Source: Candidatus Pelagibacter sp.
Lineage (GTDB): Bacteria; Pseudomonadota; Alphaproteobacteria; Pelagibacterales; Pelagibacteraceae
DNA length: 58,525 bases
Assembly (NCBI GenBank): GCA_002692055.1
Contig: NZJW01000019.1
Span: forward strand, 6,433-64,957
Reading direction: 5' to 3'
Below are positions 31,106 through 40,058 of the stretch, one piece after another (the stretch's first letter is position 1; every line of letters starts with the position of its first letter). The notes under the pieces were generated by a model, which had not been told where the DNA came from, did not search any database, and saw only the letters and a program-made list of their open reading frames with translations. A program made the position numbers and the translations under genes.

Positions 31106-31445
31106 TTTTTAATTTATTTTTGTAATTTTCGAGTTCCTTTTTGGAAATTTTACCGTCTTTGTTAACATCTATTTTTTTTGCTAACTCCTGTGATCTTTTC
31201 CTCAATTTTTTCGCTCTTTCTTGCCTAGCTTTTAAAACTTTTTTTGTCCAAATCTCATTCTCTTTGATATCTATTTTTTGATCTTTGTTTGTATCAATCT
31301 GATCAAATCTTTTTTCTAAAATTTTTAAATTTTTTTCTAAAAACTCTTTTTTAGTAATAGTTTTAAATTCAGCATTAGCTTGAGAACTGAAAAGTGGAAT
31401 TAATATTAACAAATACTTTATTATTCGCATGCGCGTCAATATCAT
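31095..31445 (-). CDS. EF-hand domain secreted protein
   Basis: Signal peptide; two EF-hand loops DTNKDQKIDIKE and DVNKDGKISKKE. Confidence 0.88.
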   Translation of the reverse strand: MILTRMRIIKYLLILIPLFSSQANAEFKTITKKEFLEKNLKILEKRFDQIDTNKDQKIDIKENEIWTKKVLKARQERAKKLRKRSQELAKKIDVNKDGKISKKELENYKNKLKTKK

Positions 31446-31450
31446 TGGTA

Positions 31451-32929
31451 TTACTTCGTGTAAAATTTTAATTTAACTGAATTCAAGTATATAATAATAA
31501 AAATTACAGGCAGACCCAATATGGCAGTGAATATAAAAAAAAGTGGATAATTCAGTATATCTACGATTGTGCCAGAATAACCTGCAATTAATTTTGGAAT
31601 AAAAAGCATTAAAGAAGTAAAAAGAGCGTACTGAGTAGCAGTGAACTTGATTGAAGTTAAAGAAGATAGATAAACCACAAATGACGCTCCTGCAAATCCA
31701 CTCGCTAAATTATCTGCAATTATAATTGTAGCTAAATACACCAAGTTTTTATCTATAATTGCCAAGAGAGCAAATAGTAAATTTGTAGAAGATGCTGCTA
31801 TTGCTCCAATTAATAAGCTTTTATAGGTGCTAAATTTCATTGCACAAAAACCTCCAAGAAACCCTCCGCATATCGTAGCAATCAGCCCGAAGAACTTTGA
31901 AAATGTTGCTATATTTTTAATTTCATATCCCTTTTCTAAATAAAAAATGTTAGCCATAACACCCATTACAACATCAGCTATTCTGTAAAGACCAATAAGT
32001 AATAAAATTATTATTGCTATTTTTCGATATCTTTTAAAAAAATTGGTAATTGGTTCTATAAATATTTCTCTAGATTTTTTTTTTGGTAAAAATTTTATTT
32101 TTTCTAAAATATAAAGGGTTATTAGAGAAGATACAAAACTAAATAATATTTTTGTTAAACTAAAAAGAAAAGTAAATAAATAGTTTGAATTATCAATTAT
32201 TGGAAAATTCAAAAAAACAACGAAAAAAATTATAACAGAAAATAATGTAGAGATAGTAAATTTCACTTGGCTAATTTTGCCTATTTTATTTTGATTTTTT
32301 GTATTCGGTTCTTTCGCAAATATAGTTGAAATTAGACCTATACCCATAAACAAACTTATAATTTGATAAACGTGTTTCCACACATTTTGTTGATATGATT
32401 CGCCACCAAAAATTGCTGCCAGCCAAAGACTGCCAGCTCCTGAAACAATCATAGCCACTCTATATCCTGCCAGATACATAGACGATAACGGCCCCTGTTT
32501 TTTTTCAGGAGCTGACTCAATTCTAAATGCATCAATTACTATGTCCTGTGTAGCGCTGAAAAAAGCTATCAGCACGATTGATAACACCATAAATTTTAAG
32601 CCACTTTGAGGATTTGAATACGAAGCCAAAATAATTGAAAAAAAAATTAAAAGTTGAGTTGTTAACAACCAACTCTTCCGGTGTCCGATTTTTCCTAAAA
32701 TAGGAATTTGAAATTTATCAACTATCGGGCTCCATAAAAACTTAAAAGAATATGCAAATCCTGCCCAACTAAATAATGTTACAGTACTTCTGTCAATACC
32801 CGCAGTTATTAACCAAACTGATAGAGTCGAAAAAACTAACATTATTGGCAGACCAGCTGAAAAACCTAGGCCTCCCATTATTATGTTTTCCTTTTTTAAA
32901 AAAATATTAAGTTCTTTAATCATTAACAA
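31451..32929 (-). CDS. AmpG-like muropeptide MFS transporter
   Basis: GGLGFSAGLPIMLVFSTLSVWL; FLWSPIVDKFQIPILGKIGHRKSWL; STQDIVIDAFRIE. Confidence 0.88.
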   Translation of the reverse strand: MLMIKELNIFLKKENIIMGGLGFSAGLPIMLVFSTLSVWLITAGIDRSTVTLFSWAGFAYSFKFLWSPIVDKFQIPILGKIGHRKSWLLTTQLLIFFSIILASYSNPQSGLKFMVLSIVLIAFFSATQDIVIDAFRIESAPEKKQGPLSSMYLAGYRVAMIVSGAGSLWLAAIFGGESYQQNVWKHVYQIISLFMGIGLISTIFAKEPNTKNQNKIGKISQVKFTISTLFSVIIFFVVFLNFPIIDNSNYLFTFLFSLTKILFSFVSSLITLYILEKIKFLPKKKSREIFIEPITNFFKRYRKIAIIILLLIGLYRIADVVMGVMANIFYLEKGYEIKNIATFSKFFGLIATICGGFLGGFCAMKFSTYKSLLIGAIAASSTNLLFALLAIIDKNLVYLATIIIADNLASGFAGASFVVYLSSLTSIKFTATQYALFTSLMLFIPKLIAGYSGTIVDILNYPLFFIFTAILGLPVIFIIIYLNSVKLKFYTK

Positions 32930-32959
32930 ATTTTCATTAAGGTTTAAAAAATAATTTAA

Positions 32960-33502
32960 TTATTTTAAAGGTACGGGTGCATCACTTTTGCTATTCATAT
33001 AGGCAATAACGTTAGCTCTATCTTTATCTTTTTTTAAACCAATGAAACCCATTTTAGTTCCCTTCATGTATTTCATAGGTTTATGTAGAAAACCATTCAA
33101 TTCTTCAAATGACCAATTTTTCCCATATGTTGCCATTGCAGTGGAATATTTGAAGCCTTCAACAGCACCGATTTTTCGATTTACAACACCCCATAAAGCG
33201 GGCCCTATTTTATTCACTCCACCCTTATTAACGCTATGACAAGCTGCACATTTTTTGAACACTTTTCCTCCAGCTTCAATGGAAGCTGATGCTAATAATG
33301 GTTTTATAGAAGTTAATTGTACTTCTATTTTAGTTTCCTTTTTTACCTTCGAGGTGTTTTCAACAATTCCTTCAACTTTATATGCAGATTTTTTTGGTTT
33401 ATCTACTTTATAAACAAAATTGCCCAATTCTTTGATACCTATAAATAGGAGCGCAGTAATTAGCACTGCTGCTGCAATTTTGTTAAATTCAAAACTATCC
33501 AT
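32960..33502 (-). CDS. membrane-anchored cytochrome c (c2/cycM type)
   Basis: N-terminal TM; KKCAACHSVNKGGVNKIGPALWGV; MKGTKMGFIGL. Confidence 0.93.
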   Translation of the reverse strand: MDSFEFNKIAAAVLITALLFIGIKELGNFVYKVDKPKKSAYKVEGIVENTSKVKKETKIEVQLTSIKPLLASASIEAGGKVFKKCAACHSVNKGGVNKIGPALWGVVNRKIGAVEGFKYSTAMATYGKNWSFEELNGFLHKPMKYMKGTKMGFIGLKKDKDRANVIAYMNSKSDAPVPLK

Positions 33503-33577
33503 TACTTAATAATTGAATTCATATATTATTTTTTTAAAGATTTAGAGTATAAAATAAAGTAACAGTTGTCGCACTTA

Positions 33578-34297
33578 ATGAATAAAACTGCTATTATCAT
33601 ACCCAGTCATTTAGCAGCCAAAAGGCTACCAAATAAACCATTATTGAAAATAAATGACAAGTCTATGATTTTGCATGTTTTAGAAAGAGCAAAAAAAACA
33701 AACATTCGAGATGTATTCGTTGCAACCGCGGATGAAGATATTGCAAGAGAAATAAAAAAAAATGGTGGGAATGCTATTATTACTGGAAGTCATCATACTA
33801 CTGGTAGTGATAGAATTTATGAGGCAATTAAAATATTAAATTTAGATCACGAAATTATAATCAATGTACAGGGCGATATGCCAACAATTAACCCTAAAAC
33901 AATTAATATGATAAATGATTTTATGATTTCTAATCCTAATGTTTCAGTTTCTACAGTTGCTAGTAAGATAAATGAAAAAGAAATTAATGACGTCAATGTA
34001 GTCAAAGTAGTGACATTAGATAATTTGAGTAAAAATAAATTCTTGAAATCTTCAGATTTTGTTAGATCAATTACTAAAGAAAAGTTTTTTTATCATCATA
34101 TAGGACTTTATGCTTATAAAAAGAATATTTTATCAGAATTTGTAAAGATGAATAAAACTAAAAATGAATTAAACAGAAGTCTTGAACAAATGAGATTTAT
34201 TGACCATAATATTGATATATTTGTTGGTTACACTGATGATAATCCATTAAGTGTAGATACTAAAGATGATTTAAAAAGAATTAGGAAGATATTATGA
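33578..34297 (+). CDS. kdsB: 3-deoxy-manno-octulosonate cytidylyltransferase
   Basis: IIIPSHLAAKRLPNKPLL; INVQGDMP; HHIGLYAYKK; start placed at ATG 33578 rather than upstream TTG. Confidence 0.93.
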   Translation: MNKTAIIIPSHLAAKRLPNKPLLKINDKSMILHVLERAKKTNIRDVFVATADEDIAREIKKNGGNAIITGSHHTTGSDRIYEAIKILNLDHEIIINVQGDMPTINPKTINMINDFMISNPNVSVSTVASKINEKEINDVNVVKVVTLDNLSKNKFLKSSDFVRSITKEKFFYHHIGLYAYKKNILSEFVKMNKTKNELNRSLEQMRFIDHNIDIFVGYTDDNPLSVDTKDDLKRIRKIL

Positions 34298-35139
34298 AGA
34301 ATAAAATAGCTATACAAGGTGAATTAGGATCATATTCGCATCTTGCTGCGAACGAAATTTATAAGGAAGTGGATGTAATTCCGTGTAAGACTTTCGATGA
34401 AGCATTAAATTTAACTAAAAATAATAAAGATATAAATGCTGTCATTCCTATAGAGAACTCAATTGCGGGAAGGGTTGCAGACGTTCATTATTTGTTACCA
34501 AAATACAAACTAAAAATAATCGGTGAGTCTTTTCATAAAGTCAGTCATTGTCTAATAATATTAAAAGGAAATAATTTAAAAAACGTTAAATATGTTAAAA
34601 GTCATTCACATGCAATTAGCCAATGTCATGATAAAATAAATAAATATAATCTTATACCTATAATTGAAGCTGATACAGCAGGCGCAGCTAAAAAATTAAG
34701 TGAAGAAAAAAATATTCAATCTGCAGTGATAGCTTCAGATTTAGCAGCAAAGATTTACAATTTAGAGGTAATAGAAAAAAGTTTTGAGGATAGATCTGGA
34801 AATACAACCAGATTTTTAACAATGTCTTCAGAAAAAAGCAAAACTATTTCTTTTGAAGAAAATAAAAAATATATTACTACCTGTATATTTAAACTAAAAA
34901 GCTTACCCGCTGCACTTTATAATTCTTTAGGAGGATTTGCTTTTAACAATGTAAACCTGACAAAGTTAGAGAGTTTTACCGTTAATAATACTTTTGATCA
35001 GGCACTTTTTTATTTAGACATAGAAGGTCATTTTGAAGATCCCAAGGTAAGTTCCGCTATACGTGAACTTAAAAAAAATACTGAAAGTTTAGATATTTTA
35101 GGAGTTTATCGTGCTTCTGATTACAGAAATAAAAATTAG
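34294..35139 (+). CDS. pheA: prephenate dehydratase
   Basis: IAIQGELGSYSHLAA; VIPIENSIAGRVADVHYLL; GNTTRFL; ACT domain NNVNLTKLESF. Confidence 0.94.
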   Translation: MKNKIAIQGELGSYSHLAANEIYKEVDVIPCKTFDEALNLTKNNKDINAVIPIENSIAGRVADVHYLLPKYKLKIIGESFHKVSHCLIILKGNNLKNVKYVKSHSHAISQCHDKINKYNLIPIIEADTAGAAKKLSEEKNIQSAVIASDLAAKIYNLEVIEKSFEDRSGNTTRFLTMSSEKSKTISFEENKKYITTCIFKLKSLPAALYNSLGGFAFNNVNLTKLESFTVNNTFDQALFYLDIEGHFEDPKVSSAIRELKKNTESLDILGVYRASDYRNKN

Positions 35140-35188
35140 TCCACAGATTCTACTCTGTAGATTTTAAACTAACTTGTTATATTAGTAT

Positions 35189-35284
35189 GGGGAATTGGTA
35201 ATAGGTGGATGTTACGTTAATCCGGTCAGATTCGAGAGAAAGCAGCCGTACCGTAAATTTTTCAGGTTATTATTCAGTTCCCCG
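35189..35284 (+). ncRNA. ffs: signal recognition particle RNA (4.5S type)
   Basis: GGTCAGATTCGAGAGAAAGCAGCC matches the SRP domain IV core (GGTCAGGTCCGGAAGGAAGCAGCC in E. coli); terminal GGGGAATTG pairs CAGTTCCCC. Confidence 0.93.
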
Positions 35285-35293
35285 CTTAAAAAT

Positions 35294-36958
35294 ATGAATA
35301 ATAGAAAACCATTAGCATTAAAATATCGTCCCCAAAAATTCAATGAATTAATTGGACAAAATTCTATGGTTCTATCAATTCAGAATGCAATCAAATCAGA
35401 TCGAATACCAAATGCTTATTTATTAACCGGTATTCGCGGCACTGGAAAAACTTCAACAGCCAGAATAATAGCAAAGGCAATTAATTGCGAATTTGGTTTT
35501 GCCTTTAACAACGAAAACAAAAATAAAGATTTTTGTGAGTGTGATAACTGTAAAGCAATTACTAATTCAAATCACATTGATATTCTAGAAATGGATGCTG
35601 CATCAAAGACTGGGATTGATGACATAAGAGAAATATTGGAAGCATCAAAATACCATCCATCAATAGCAAAATTTAAAGTTTTTATTATTGACGAAGTGCA
35701 TATGTTATCCAAGCAAGCGTTTAATGCATTATTAAAAACTTTAGAAGAACCACCTTCTCATTTAAAATTTATATTAGCTACTACTGAAATAAAAAAAATC
35801 CCTGTAACTATTTTGTCAAGATGTCAAAGATTTGACCTTAGAAGAATTAAAGTTGATGAAATGAATATTTTTTTAAATCAAATAGCGCAAAAAGAAAAAG
35901 CTGATATAGATAGTAATTCTCTAAGTTTAATATCTAAATCGTCAGAAGGTTCTGTAAGAGATGCATTATCTATTTTAGATCAAGTAATTATTACCTATAA
36001 TCTTGCAGGAGAAAAGGCAACAGAAGATAAAGTTAGAAAAATACTTGGCTTAGCAGATGAGTCTAAAATTATTGATTTAATGTCACATGTTGTTGAAGGT
36101 AATTGTTCAAAAGCCATTGAAAGCTCGGAAGAAATTTTCGATATTGGAGCTGATCCAAAACTTGTTTTACATAGTCTATTAGAGGTTTGTTATTTAATGA
36201 CAAGGACAAAAATATTGGGAAAAATTTCAAAAGATTTAAACGTTTCAGAAACAGAATCGAAACGTTTAGAAGAAATTGTCAAAAATTTAGATTTGACATA
36301 TTTAACAATGTTATGGCACTTTTTAATAAAGGGTTTAGAAGATCTAAATTTATATCCAAATTTATCAGTAGCTTTCCAAATGTTATTGACAAGATTATGT
36401 CATCTGAAAAATATGCCAGATCCCCAGGAAGTTTTAAATAGTATGAAGGATATAAAAATAAACAACTCAAATATAGAAAATAGTGATAATTTAATTACGA
36501 AGCCAAAAACTCAAATCAAAAATATTTCACAAGAATTAGAAAAACCTAAATCAAATTTAAACGAGAATAAAATTACTTCAAAAATTAATAGTTTAAATGA
36601 TCTAATCAATATTACTGAAAAGGAGAAGGAAATAGAATTGAAATTTGATTTAGAGAGAAATGTTAGATTAGTAAAATTTTCTAATGGTAAAATTGATATC
36701 GCCTTTAATGAGAAATTATCGAAAGATTTTATAAAAAAACTTACATCAAAATTACTTGAATGGACCGGTCAAAGATGGATAATAACTTTATCCAAGGATA
36801 TAGGTGACCAGACAATTTATGAGAAAAAATATGAAGTAAAAAAAAAACTATTTGAGGATGCAAAAAAGACTGAAGTTTATCAAAGGATTAAAGAACTTTT
36901 CCCTGATGCTGAAATAACTGACGTAGAACAAATAAACGATCAAGAAAGAGACGAGTAA
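35294..36958 (+). CDS. dnaX: DNA polymerase III subunit gamma/tau
   Basis: LALKYRPQKFNELIGQ; TGIRGTGKTSTARI; CDNC zinc module; start moved to ATG 35294 because the upstream part of the ORF is SRP RNA. Confidence 0.95.
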   Translation: MNNRKPLALKYRPQKFNELIGQNSMVLSIQNAIKSDRIPNAYLLTGIRGTGKTSTARIIAKAINCEFGFAFNNENKNKDFCECDNCKAITNSNHIDILEMDAASKTGIDDIREILEASKYHPSIAKFKVFIIDEVHMLSKQAFNALLKTLEEPPSHLKFILATTEIKKIPVTILSRCQRFDLRRIKVDEMNIFLNQIAQKEKADIDSNSLSLISKSSEGSVRDALSILDQVIITYNLAGEKATEDKVRKILGLADESKIIDLMSHVVEGNCSKAIESSEEIFDIGADPKLVLHSLLEVCYLMTRTKILGKISKDLNVSETESKRLEEIVKNLDLTYLTMLWHFLIKGLEDLNLYPNLSVAFQMLLTRLCHLKNMPDPQEVLNSMKDIKINNSNIENSDNLITKPKTQIKNISQELEKPKSNLNENKITSKINSLNDLINITEKEKEIELKFDLERNVRLVKFSNGKIDIAFNEKLSKDFIKKLTSKLLEWTGQRWIITLSKDIGDQTIYEKKYEVKKKLFEDAKKTEVYQRIKELFPDAEITDVEQINDQERDE

Positions 36959-36961
36959 TAA

Positions 36962-37279
36962 ATGGATTTTAGTAAAATGTTAAAGCAAGCTCAAGAAATG
37001 CAGCAGAAAATGATGGAAGCTAAAAATGAACTTAAAAATATTGTAGCCGAAGGTGCGTCCGGTGGCGGAACTGTTAAAATTCAAATGAATGGGCATTTTG
37101 AAGTCGTAAAAGTAAATATTAGTGAAGAGATTTTAAAAGAAGATAAGGGTGTAATAGAAGACCTGATTATAGCTGCAACGAATAATGCGAAGAAAGAAGT
37201 TGAGGGAAAAACGCAAGACGAAATGTCAAAAATAACAGGCGGTATTAAGATGCCACCTGGATTTAAATTCCCGATGTAA
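36962..37279 (+). CDS. ybaB: YbaB/EbfC nucleoid-associated protein
   Basis: MLKQAQEMQQKM; ITGGIKMPPGFKFP; between dnaX and recR. Confidence 0.95.
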   Translation: MDFSKMLKQAQEMQQKMMEAKNELKNIVAEGASGGGTVKIQMNGHFEVVKVNISEEILKEDKGVIEDLIIAATNNAKKEVEGKTQDEMSKITGGIKMPPGFKFPM

Positions 37280-37280
37280 A

Positions 37281-37898
37281 ATGAAATTAATTGAACCTGC
37301 ACTTGATAATTTAATAAGTCTAATTTCTCGGTTACCTGGCTTAGGACCAAAATCCGCCAGAAGAATAGCTTTGTATTTATTAAAGAATAAAAACAATCTT
37401 ATGAAACCTTTAGCGGAGACGCTTTCAATTGCTCATTCTAAAATTTTAAGATGTAATATTTGCGGTGGTATTAAATCATTAGATGTAAGTTGCACTATTC
37501 AAAAATGTGAATATTTGAGTAATTCTTATGATCAATTATGTATCGTAGAAAATATTGCTGATATGTGGGCAATGGAGGCAACGAATATTTACAAAGGTCA
37601 CTATCATATCCTTGGCGGGACATTATCAGCGTTAAATGGATCTGATCCAGCAACATTATTGATAAATTCTTTAATTGAAAGAGTTAAAAAAAATAATGTT
37701 AAAGAGGTTATCATTGCTACATCTGCGACCATTGAAGGTCAAACAACTGCACATTATATTCATGATAGTTTAAAAGGTCTTAAAGTAAAAATTACAAAAT
37801 TAGCCCATGGTTTGCCTGTAGGTAGTGAAATTGAATACTTAGATGATGGTACATTATTTTCTGCTTTTAAATATAGAAATTCAGTAAGCGAAAAATAA
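37281..37898 (+). CDS. recR: recombination protein RecR
   Basis: LPGLGPKSARRIALYLL; YHILGGTLSALNG; TKLAHGLPVGSEIEYLDDGTL. Confidence 0.96.
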   Translation: MKLIEPALDNLISLISRLPGLGPKSARRIALYLLKNKNNLMKPLAETLSIAHSKILRCNICGGIKSLDVSCTIQKCEYLSNSYDQLCIVENIADMWAMEATNIYKGHYHILGGTLSALNGSDPATLLINSLIERVKKNNVKEVIIATSATIEGQTTAHYIHDSLKGLKVKITKLAHGLPVGSEIEYLDDGTLFSAFKYRNSVSEK

Positions 37899-37899
37899 A

Positions 37900-38409
37900 A
37901 TGGCAGTTTTACAAATTTTACAAGAACCGAATCCAATCTTAAGAATGAAATCCAAAGATGTTGAAAAAGTTGATCATAAACTTCAAACTTTAATGAATGA
38001 AATGCTTGAGACTATGTATCAGGCTCCTGGCATAGGATTAGCAGCACCGCAGGTTGGAGTATTAAAAAGAGTAATCGTGATAGATCTCTCAAAAGATGAA
38101 GAAAAAAAAAATCCTTTATTTTTTGTTAATCCTAAAGTTGTTTGGAAGTCAGAAGATATAGTTTCCCGTGAGGAAGGATGTTTATCAATACCTGGTCATT
38201 TTGCCGAAGTTAGAAGACCAAACAAATGTAAGGTTGAATATTTAGATTATCATGGAAAAATGAAGTTGCTTGATGCTGAAAATTTACTAGCGACTTGTAT
38301 TCAGCACGAAATTGACCATTGTAATGGAGTATTATTTATAGATTATTTATCAAAACTAAAAAAAGATATAATTATTAAAAAATTAATAAAAGCAAATAGA
38401 GAAAATTAA
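37900..38409 (+). CDS. def: peptide deformylase
   Basis: GIGLAAPQVG; EGCLSIPG; QHEIDH. Confidence 0.97.
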   Translation: MAVLQILQEPNPILRMKSKDVEKVDHKLQTLMNEMLETMYQAPGIGLAAPQVGVLKRVIVIDLSKDEEKKNPLFFVNPKVVWKSEDIVSREEGCLSIPGHFAEVRRPNKCKVEYLDYHGKMKLLDAENLLATCIQHEIDHCNGVLFIDYLSKLKKDIIIKKLIKANREN

Positions 38410-38429
38410 ATCTAGCGATAATATTATCA

Positions 38430-39320
38430 ATGAAAATAGCCTTTATGGGAACCCCAACTTTTGCCATCCCTGCATTAAAAAAAATTGATCAAACATTTAA
38501 AATAGATACTATTTATACGCAACCACCAAGAAAGTCTAAAAGGGGTATGAAAGAATTAATTAGCCCTGTTAACGAAATATCAAATCAATTAAAATTAGAT
38601 GTTAGAACACCATACAACTTAATTGATGATTTAGACTTTTTTAAGTCAAAAAGTTTTAATTTAGCAGTGGTCGCTGCATATGGCCAGATTATTCCAGAAA
38701 TTTTTTTGAAAGAATGTTTATTTATTAATATACATGCATCAATGTTACCAAGATGGAGAGGGGCTGCTCCAATACAAAGATCATTAATGAATAAAGATAA
38801 ATCTACAGGAATTTCAATTATGAAAATTGAGAAAGAACTTGATAGCGGTCCAGTTTTATTAACTCAAGGTTTACCACTAACTATTTACTCTAAGCACGGC
38901 GATATTGAAAATAAACTTTCAAAAATTGGTTCTGAATTAGTTGTGAAGGCAATCAAGAAAATAAATGATAACAATTATAAATTTGTAGAGCAAAATCATA
39001 ATTTAAAAACATATGCTAAAAAAATTTCAAAAGAAGATGAGGAAATTATTTGGAATTTAGAAGCAGAAACTATTATAGCAAAAATACATGCTTTATCACC
39101 AAATCCAGGTTCATATTTTTATTATAATCATGATAAATTAAAAATATTTGAGTGCAAACTGACAGAAAAAAAATCTGATAAACCTGGCTGTGTTCATATT
39201 AAAAATGAGAGATTGTTTATTGCCTGTAAAGATAAATATGTTGAAGTTTTGGAAATTCAAAAATCAGGAAAAAATAGACAAAAAGCAAAAGAATTTTTAA
39301 AGGGTTATAAATTTTACTAA
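38430..39320 (+). CDS. fmt: methionyl-tRNA formyltransferase
   Basis: IAFMGTPTFAIPAL; INIHASMLPRWRGAAPIQRS. Confidence 0.96.
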   Translation: MKIAFMGTPTFAIPALKKIDQTFKIDTIYTQPPRKSKRGMKELISPVNEISNQLKLDVRTPYNLIDDLDFFKSKSFNLAVVAAYGQIIPEIFLKECLFINIHASMLPRWRGAAPIQRSLMNKDKSTGISIMKIEKELDSGPVLLTQGLPLTIYSKHGDIENKLSKIGSELVVKAIKKINDNNYKFVEQNHNLKTYAKKISKEDEEIIWNLEAETIIAKIHALSPNPGSYFYYNHDKLKIFECKLTEKKSDKPGCVHIKNERLFIACKDKYVEVLEIQKSGKNRQKAKEFLKGYKFY

Positions 39321-40057
39321 TGCCTCGTTACAAAGCAATTGTTGAATATAATGGCACAGGTTTTGAAGGTTGGCAATCACAATCTAGTGGAAATACAATT
39401 CAACAATTAATTGAAAAATCTCTTTCAGATATTCAACTAAATAAAATAAAAATTTTCGGATCTGGTCGAACAGATTCTGGCGTTCATGCATTAGGTCAAG
39501 TATTTCATTTTGATTATAATAAAGAGCTAGATTGTAAGAGAGTACTACTTGGAATTAATCATTATTTAAAAAAAAAATATATAAGTATTCTATCTATGGT
39601 TTCTACGAGTGATAATTTTGACTCACGTAGAGACGCCAGGCTGAGGACATATAGATATAAAATTTTAAATCGAATAGCCTTTCCTGCCATTTTAGAAAAT
39701 CAGGTTTGGCACATAAAAAAAAATTTGGACTTTGAACTAATGAAAAAAGCATCTGCATTATTTCTTGGCTCGCACGATTTTACAACTTTTAGAGCCTCTT
39801 CCTGTGAAGCCACTTCGCCTCTGCGGGAAATTATATTATCAGATTTAAAAAAACATGATGATGAGATTATTTACACAATTAAATCAAGATCATTTTTACA
39901 ACATCAAGTAAGATCTATGGTTGGTGCTATAAAAGCAGTTGGAGAAAATAAATGGACATTAAAAGATTTTGACATTGCGTTAAAGTCGAAAGATAGAAAT
40001 AAATGTGCTACTCCAGCGCCCGCATGTGGTTTATATTTAGTGTCTGTAGAGTATTAA
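39320..40057 (+). CDS. truA: tRNA pseudouridine(38-40) synthase
   Basis: VEYNGTGFEGWQSQ; GSGRTDSGVHALGQVFHFD. Confidence 0.96.
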   Translation: MPRYKAIVEYNGTGFEGWQSQSSGNTIQQLIEKSLSDIQLNKIKIFGSGRTDSGVHALGQVFHFDYNKELDCKRVLLGINHYLKKKYISILSMVSTSDNFDSRRDARLRTYRYKILNRIAFPAILENQVWHIKKNLDFELMKKASALFLGSHDFTTFRASSCEATSPLREIILSDLKKHDDEIIYTIKSRSFLQHQVRSMVGAIKAVGENKWTLKDFDIALKSKDRNKCATPAPACGLYLVSVEY

Positions 40058-40058
40058 A

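Noticed and set aside
35141-35166. Possible terminator after pheA (ACAGA-ttctac-TCTGT followed by T-rich sequence)
   Set aside because: Only a 5-bp AT-rich stem, not distinguishable from background in such AT-rich DNA.
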